A DNA stretch of 19,439 nucleotides from an uncultured Desulfobacterales bacterium. Its GTDB lineage: Bacteria > Desulfobacterota > Desulfobacteria > Desulfobacterales > G020354645. This document shows positions 15,311 through 19,439 of the stretch, in pieces. The translations under genes and the position numbers were made by a program. The notes under the pieces were generated by a model that saw only the letters and a list, made by a program, of their open reading frames with translations, was not told where the DNA came from and searched no databases. Within the stretch, counting starts at the first letter, position 1. Each line of letters starts with the position of its first letter. The stretch is from the NCBI GenBank assembly GCA_947259865.1, contig CAMYNZ010000014.1, positions 1-19,439 of the forward strand. The letters are read 5' to 3'.

Positions 15311-15859
15311 ATGAAAAAAACCGGCAAACATTACCGCGTTATATTATTCATCTCAATTCTGATCATATTTTCCTGCGTAACAATTAACATTTACTTTCCG
15401 GCAGAGAAAGTGGAATCAATAGCTGGCGAAATCGTGGAAGACATACGAGGCCCCAATCCTGAGAAAAATGATGAATCCAAGAACAAAGAAAAAAGTTCTA
15501 GGCACCGCGATAATTATATGGCCCTGTTAGTTAATGTGGCCTGGGCCGAAGACGTCACTACCATTTCAAATCCCACCATCCGGACCCTCAAACAACAGAT
15601 GAAAGACAGATTCGCCCTGTTGAAGCCTTTTTTTCAAAAAGGAATATTGAAAGAAGGCAATGATGGCTACGTGTCTATCGGGGATACCGGCTCAGTGAGC
15701 CTGAAAGAGAGAAGGAATATTAATGCTCTGGTAGCTGCTGAAAATAGTGATAGAAAAACCCTGTATCAGGAAGTTGCAGCCGCGTTAAATATAGAACCCG
15801 GCCAGACAGACAAAATTGCAGCTATTTTTGCCAAAGAGTGGCAGAAGTCATTGCAGTAA
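15311..15859 (+). CDS. YnbE-YdbL fused lipoprotein (DUF1318)
   Basis: This 182-aa protein begins with a hydrophobic segment and lipobox IFSC. CVTINIYFPAEKVESIAGEI follows, which matches YnbE-type lipoproteins whose strand completes the YdbH groove. Residues 55-80 are a charged linker. Next comes a short hydrophobic stretch ending in an AWAED site (about residue 80), like the signal peptide expected at the start of a free-standing YdbL. The remainder (TIRTLKQQMKDRFALLKPFF, then SVSLKERRNINALV, then KIAAIFAKEWQKSL) is DUF1318/YdbL. The sequence thus reads as two genes joined into one. GGGAGG with 5-nt spacing supports ATG 15311 over GTG 15305. It lies 15 nt after ydbH, so it is surely the same operon. 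This fused form is, as I recall, usual in Desulfobacterota. Confidence 0.85.
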   Translation: MKKTGKHYRVILFISILIIFSCVTINIYFPAEKVESIAGEIVEDIRGPNPEKNDESKNKEKSSRHRDNYMALLVNVAWAEDVTTISNPTIRTLKQQMKDRFALLKPFFQKGILKEGNDGYVSIGDTGSVSLKERRNINALVAAENSDRKTLYQEVAAALNIEPGQTDKIAAIFAKEWQKSLQ

Positions 15860-15922
15860 TTTTTTATTTATATAAAAGGATTTTGCTTGCTTGCATTCAA
15901 GGCCCTAACAAGGAGTATTATC

Positions 15923-16585
15923 ATGAATCCCAATGTAACGATTCCATTATTTCCCCTGGGCGTGGTGTTGATACCCGATTCGCCGCTGCCCTTGCATATA
16001 TTCGAAGAGCGATACAAACTGATGATCAACACCTGTTTGGATGAACAGGTTGAATTTGGAATTGTTTATTTTAACGGAAACGAGGTCAGCAATATCGGTT
16101 GTACCGCCCGCATTTTAAAGGTGACAAAACGTTATGAGGACGGACGCATGGACATCATCACCAGGGGGGCCAAAAGGTTTATCATCCATGAGCTGTTTGA
16201 TGAAAAAGCCTATTTACAGGCCGGAATTGAATACTTCGATGATATAGCTGAAATACCCCGGGATGACCTGAAAGATCTGGCGTCAAAAGGACTGACGCTT
16301 TTGGAACAACTGGAAAAGCTTACTTATACCGGGGAGGACCGCAGCCAGGTGGACCCGGAGGATTTTAAAAGCATATCGTTTCTGATTGCCGGGTGCGAAG
16401 GGTTCACCCATGAAGAAAAACAAAAATTCCTCGAAATGACTTCAACCTCCCAGCGTCTCGATAAGTCCGTGGCGGCATTGGAAAATATTATCCAGCGTTT
16501 GAAATTAACGGCAAAAATTAAAAAAATCATTGGCGGCAACGGTCAGGTTTCGGAATCGATCCAGGATAACTCTACCTCGCATTAA
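15923..16585 (+). CDS. LON substrate-binding-domain protein
   Basis: This 220-aa soluble protein begins IPLFPLGVVLIPDSPLPLHI, then FEERYKLMIN, the hallmark of the N-terminal substrate-binding domain of Lon protease. It has no AAA+ or protease part, so it is a stand-alone COG2802-type protein. Family function is uncertain; regulators or adaptors of proteolysis have been proposed. C-terminal residues 130-205 are helical and charged. The start ATG 15923 has AAGGAG 7 nt upstream; a longer frame upstream to 15887 has no site and was rejected. It follows the YnbE-YdbL gene by 63 nt and may be read from the same transcript. Confidence 0.85.
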   Translation: MNPNVTIPLFPLGVVLIPDSPLPLHIFEERYKLMINTCLDEQVEFGIVYFNGNEVSNIGCTARILKVTKRYEDGRMDIITRGAKRFIIHELFDEKAYLQAGIEYFDDIAEIPRDDLKDLASKGLTLLEQLEKLTYTGEDRSQVDPEDFKSISFLIAGCEGFTHEEKQKFLEMTSTSQRLDKSVAALENIIQRLKLTAKIKKIIGGNGQVSESIQDNSTSH

Positions 16586-16596
16586 CGACCGATTTC

Positions 16597-16764
16597 TTGG
16601 ACAGGATTAACAGGATTGATTGGATTATCCTAATTGCCCATAGGGCATGCAAGCTTTCCCTGGCCAGCGTCGGCCAGGGAAAAGATCGTCAGCGGATGTC
16701 TGCGTGTGTCTGCGGCTAATTCTGAATATTAAACATTTTGAAAAATCCTGTAAATCCTGTCTAA
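16597..16764. repeat. Short inverted-repeat element (about 168 bp) with inner hairpin
   Basis: The left arm 16597-16617 (TTGGACAGGATTAACAGGAT plus T) pairs with 16744-16764 (AATCCTGTAAATCCTGTCTA plus A), 19 of 21 positions. Inside are an 11-bp perfect hairpin (16655-16665 / 16672-16682) and a tandem motif, GTCTGCGtgtGTCTGCGgc. There is no reading frame. Sequences worded ACAGGATTTACAGGATT and TCTGCGTGTATCTGCGG recur in many environmental genomes as dispersed repeats, from memory. It lies between convergent genes and is likely a non-coding repeat; no clear target duplication is seen. Confidence 0.6.
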
Positions 16765-16805
16765 TCTCTCGAAATTACAAATCGAATCCATTCCAATTCA
16801 TATCA

Positions 16806-17417
16806 TAGGCGCACCGCCAGGCACAGACCATCGTGCTCGGGTGAATGCAAAGGTAAAAAAGAAAACAAATTTACCGACCGCCAGCCGGAGTGGTTAAAAA
16901 TGGCCTGGTTAAAATCATCGGCGTCCTTGAAGGCCACGTTATCTGCCACCAGAAGTCCGCCCGCTTTCAAAACCCGGTAACAATCCGGCAACGCCCGGAC
17001 ATAGTAGTTCTTTTCAATGTCCATAAAAATCAGATCAAAAAAAGTCTGCATCTTTTTGATCTCTTTCATAGCATCCCCTACCCTGACTTCTACCCGATTA
17101 GCGAACCCGGCCTTATGAATATTTAACTTTGCCCGGGTCGCCATATCCGGGTTGCTTTCAAGGCTGATAACCCGGCCTTTTACGGCTTCGCAGCCCCGGG
17201 CCAAAAAGATGGCCGAATATCCCGTGGCGGTGCCAAGCTCCAGTATTGAAGTCGCCCGGGTAACCCGGGCCAGGATAGACAGCAGTTCACCCACCAGGGG
17301 CCCGATAATCGGAATGTCTTCCCGCTCGGCTTCTTCTTCCAGGGCTGCCAGCAGCTCATCTCTGGGATAGATGAATTTTTTAAAATAGGCTTCCGGATTT
17401 TCTAACACATTAGACAT
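16806..17417 (-). CDS. O-methyltransferase (class I, COG4122 type)
   Basis: The 204-aa protein has ILELGTATGYSAIFLA (SAM motif I, about 58-73), LESNPDMATRAKLNI (motif II acid), DLIFMDIEKNYY (substrate/metal Asp), VLKAGGLLVADNV (motif with D-N metal ligands) and a C-terminal LCLAVRL strand. This is the caffeoyl-CoA/catechol O-methyltransferase-like family, typically a Mg-dependent enzyme on catechol-like or hydroxylated substrates; the real substrate here is unknown. The ATG at 17417 has AAGGTGAC about 5 nt upstream. The coordinates exclude or include the stop within a few bases of 16803-16806. Confidence 0.88.
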
Positions 17418-17481
17418 TTTGTCACCTTTTTTGCACGATCGATTGTTTGACTGAAATTCGACAGAGCTTGAAACTCATTGA

Positions 17482-17510
17482 CTTTATTTGTAATTTTTGT
17501 CAAAATAAAG
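17482..17510. promoter_or_regulatory. AT-rich dyad between divergent genes
   Basis: CTTTATTT (17482-17489) and AAATAAAG (17503-17510) form a perfect 8-bp inverted repeat with 13-nt spacing. A minus-strand TTGACA (17503-17498) and a plus-strand TTGACT (17478-17483) lie within it. It suits an operator shared by the methyltransferase gene and the membrane-protein gene; no regulator is identified. Confidence 0.35.
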
Positions 17511-17627
17511 GTAATAAATACTACCTGAACCGGTTGAATTTGTAAATACACTTCGAAGCAAATTTTATATACCCATTGTGGTAAATTTAATTCACGACCA
17601 TATCAAAACGAACTTTATTGTGTGCCG

Positions 17628-18071
17628 ATGACAGCAAAGCCCTGGTTTTACATACTGCTAATTCTTAATACCGCAATTCTAACCTATGCGGTGGTTCTGT
17701 TTTATCGGCATTTCCGCCAGCGGGCTGAAATCATACATACTATCCCGACCCGGCTTTTCTACAAAATATTTCTGTGTTTGTGTCTGGGGGCCGGTCTGGT
17801 TTTGAATTTACCGTATTCTCTGCTCTTCCTCGGCATAGTCATCTCATGCTCCCTCGTTCCCTTTATCACCGATATTCTGGTTAAAGAACAGGGGATTTTC
17901 TTTGTATCCCGGTTGATCCCCTGGCAGGAAATAGAAAAAATTTCTGACCATTATATTTATCTGCTCATCGGGACCACCGGCACTTTTGGTCACAGAGCGT
18001 TTTTCAAGCTTATCTGGAAAATAGGCCAGTCAGATATAGATCTGCTCAAGGCAAAACTCGAAAAACCCTGA
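17628..18071 (+). CDS. Small integral membrane protein of unknown function
   Basis: This 147-aa protein has one strong hydrophobic segment at the start (about 5-28) and two more near 42-62 and 64-80 (LCLCLGAGLVLNLPYSLLFL, then GIVISCSLVPFITD). A soluble C-terminal part of about 65 residues follows, with FFVSRLIPWQEIEKISDHYI, similar in outline to PH-like domains of bacterial membrane proteins, as in DUF5673-type. The start could be GTG 17622 or ATG 17628; neither has a clear ribosome site. No partner gene is adjacent. Confidence 0.6.
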   Translation: MTAKPWFYILLILNTAILTYAVVLFYRHFRQRAEIIHTIPTRLFYKIFLCLCLGAGLVLNLPYSLLFLGIVISCSLVPFITDILVKEQGIFFVSRLIPWQEIEKISDHYIYLLIGTTGTFGHRAFFKLIWKIGQSDIDLLKAKLEKP

Positions 18072-18184
18072 CAGGCCCCCTGCAAAACAAACACCCCTGG
18101 CAAGCGTAAACATTTCATTCTTTCAAGTCTGCATCCGCACCGCCCGGCAATAAAAAAGCACTACTCAAATTTGTTTCTTTTCCT

Positions 18185-19150
18185 TCAGCCATCCAGCGGA
18201 CTGCGTACAGCTTTACCGCCCTGTTTGATGACATGGGTGTAAATCATGGTGGTGCTGAGATCTTTGTGGCCCAGCAATTCCTGGATGGTGCGGATATCAT
18301 AGCCTTCTTGCAAAAGGTGGGTGGCAAAACTGTGGCGCAAAGTATGGCAGCTGACTTGTTTGTTTATACGCGCCAGGTTTACGGCTTCTTTGACAGCCCG
18401 TTGAAGGCTGCTGGGATGCATGTGATGACGGCGGGTTATGCCGCTGCGCGGATCTTTGGACAGCGTTTTGGCCGGAAAAACATACTGCCATATCCACTCG
18501 CTATCCGCCTTTTTGTATTTTCGCGATAGGGCGGCCGGCAGATATACCCTGCCGTATCCATCTGCCAGATCCTTTTCATGCAGCCGTTTTACATACTCAA
18601 GATGTTCCTCTAATGCTGCCTTAACATTTTCAGGGAGTACGGTGATCCGGTCCTTGGCCCCTTTTCCGTCCCGCACGATGATCTGGTTCATGCTGAAATC
18701 GACATCCTTGACCCGCAACCGGATACAGTCCATCAACCGCAAGCCGCTGCCGTAAAGCAGTTTGGCCATCAACTGGTGAATGCCCTTCATGGCGCTGATG
18801 ACTTTCAGGGTCTCTTCTTTGGTCATTACGGTGGGCAGGCGCTCGGACTTTTTGGCACGATAGGCGGATATGCCGGCCGGCAAATCTTCTTCAAGAACTT
18901 CGCGATACAGAAACAATAAGGCATTGAACGCCTGGTTTTGGGTGGATTTGGAGACATTCAGCTTTATCGCCAGGTGAGAGAGAAATCTCTCGATTTCGGC
19001 TTTGCCCATCTCCTGGGGATGGCGCTTTTTGTGATAAAGAATATACCGTTTGATCCAGGACACATAGGCCCTTTCGGTTCGAATAGAATACCCTTTCAGA
19101 CGAATGCGTCTACGCACACGGTCCAATAATTTAGAAGGTTGTGCAGCCAT
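18185..19150 (-). CDS. intI: Integron integrase IntI (tyrosine recombinase)
   Basis: This complete 321-aa tyrosine recombinase has the catalytic set R138 (GSGLRLMD), K163 (DGKGAKDR), H269-xx-R272 (CHTLRHSF), H295 (LLGHKD) and Tyr304 (TMIYTHV). Residues about 215-245 ([13 protein letters not shown], then [20 protein letters not shown]) form the extra segment that separates IntI from XerC/D-like recombinases and helps it bind folded attC. The N-terminal SAM-like domain (about 5-85) is intact. AAGAAG precedes the ATG. The gene is read leftward, so attI and cassettes are expected to its right (19151 onward), as in most integrons. No attC-like sites are visible in the window. Confidence 0.9.
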   Translation of the reverse strand: MAAQPSKLLDRVRRRIRLKGYSIRTERAYVSWIKRYILYHKKRHPQEMGKAEIERFLSHLAIKLNVSKSTQNQAFNALLFLYREVLEEDLPAGISAYRAKKSERLPTVMTKEETLKVISAMKGIHQLMAKLLYGSGLRLMDCIRLRVKDVDFSMNQIIVRDGKGAKDRITVLPENVKAALEEHLEYVKRLHEKDLADGYGRVYLPAALSRKYKKADSEWIWQYVFPAKTLSKDPRSGITRRHHMHPSSLQRAVKEAVNLARINKQVSCHTLRHSFATHLLQEGYDIRTIQELLGHKDLSTTMIYTHVIKQGGKAVRSPLDG

Positions 19151-19439
19151 TTTCTTCTTGATACCGCCCTGTTAATAGACTATAATTATTGATAATTCTA
19201 AATTTTAATGCGATGGGCTCTTTTCTGTTTTCCTACAACTGACCTCATGGGATTGTCGATAAACAGGTTTATTACGGACCTGATATAGGCGCTGACCGAA
19301 TTAGAGGTATTCAAGCCTTATAATTGCCGATACTGCAACTTTCTGTAAAAAGCAACTTATATTTATATATAGTTAATGTTTTTATATAATATAAATATAA
19401 AAGGTATATTTTAGCATTATAGCAATAAAATATACTTTT
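19151..19439. other. intI upstream region (expected attI/Pc), AT-rich at the right end
   Basis: No gene is seen. A dyad CAGGT...ACCTG (19264-19268 / 19278-19282) and a repeated GCAACTT (two copies near 19335-19358) are the only small structures. No clear GTTRRRY core site, attC or LexA box was identified; GTTAATG at 19372 is the nearest and fits poorly. G+C in the last 99 bases is 14 of 99, far below the rest, which suggests foreign or cassette-like DNA begins near 19340. Confidence 0.5.

Noticed and set aside
16655..16682. Hairpin as a bidirectional terminator for the convergent LON-domain and methyltransferase genes
   Set aside because: Stem is strong but there is no T-tract on either strand; treated as part of the repeat element.
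19256..19290. LexA box upstream of intI
   Set aside because: Neither the CTGT-N8-ACAG nor the GGTT...ACC deltaproteobacterial form fits; spacing is wrong.
19372..19378. GTTAATG as an attI core site
   Set aside because: Does not match GTTRRRY at the third R and the last base; no partner repeats in the expected arrangement.
1..19439. CRISPR array, tRNA or rRNA genes
   Set aside because: No regularly spaced repeats, no cloverleaf with GGTTCRA-type T loop, and no rRNA signature sequence were seen on either strand.

Overview
The window (about 48% G+C by eye, densely packed) reads like a chromosomal segment of a Desulfobacterota-type bacterium, probably Desulfobacterales-like. The main clues are a YdbH-type AsmA protein followed by a fused YnbE/DUF1318 lipoprotein, a GEMM-type cyclic-dinucleotide riboswitch, PilZ proteins, an Rrf2 regulator with three cysteines, and a chromosomal integron integrase. 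The taxon is inferred from gene content only. No rRNA, tRNA or CRISPR array was seen.

Layout. 1-449 (-): 5' end of a B3/4-domain (PheRS-beta-like) protein cut by the window edge. 726-1181 (+): NfeD-like membrane protein behind a clear sigma70 promoter. 1178-1981 (-): TolB/GNA1162-like lipoprotein. Its leader carries, in order on the minus strand, a promoter, a GEMM-I (c-di-GMP class I) aptamer and an intrinsic terminator, which makes a complete riboswitch. 2303-2503 (-): small unknown protein. 2504-3273: gene-poor, with a strong hairpin next to an orphan AGGAGG and a 222-bp MITE-like inverted-repeat element.

3274-6615 (+): four genes in one direction. They are a secreted protein with a degenerate HAD-like domain, a GT-A-type nucleotidyltransferase, a small HTH-like protein, and an exported protein of unknown family that overlaps the stop of the small gene. 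6622-7416 (-): cytidylate-kinase-like protein with a C-terminal BON domain. 7644-8093 (+): Rrf2 regulator. 8243-8437 (+): small protein. 8580-9170 (-): SGNH hydrolase. 9301-9942 (+): tandem-PilZ protein. 9939-10691 (-): unknown lipoprotein. 10891-11757 (-): PAC2-family protein.

12050-15859 (+): YdbH-like AsmA protein and a YnbE-YdbL fused lipoprotein, a probable inner-to-outer-membrane lipid-transport bridge, followed by a LON-substrate-domain protein (15923-16585). 16597-16764: a second short inverted-repeat element. 16806-17417 (-): O-methyltransferase. 17628-18071 (+): small membrane protein. 18185-19150 (-): integron integrase IntI. Its attI and cassette array are expected to the right, where the sequence turns sharply AT-rich (about 14% G+C over the last 99 bases).

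Two themes stand out. First, c-di-GMP signalling appears twice: a riboswitch controlling a lipoprotein and a tandem PilZ receptor. Second, the cell envelope recurs: three lipoproteins, an AsmA-type bridge, NfeD and exported proteins. The integrase at the right edge suggests that a cassette array lies just outside the window.
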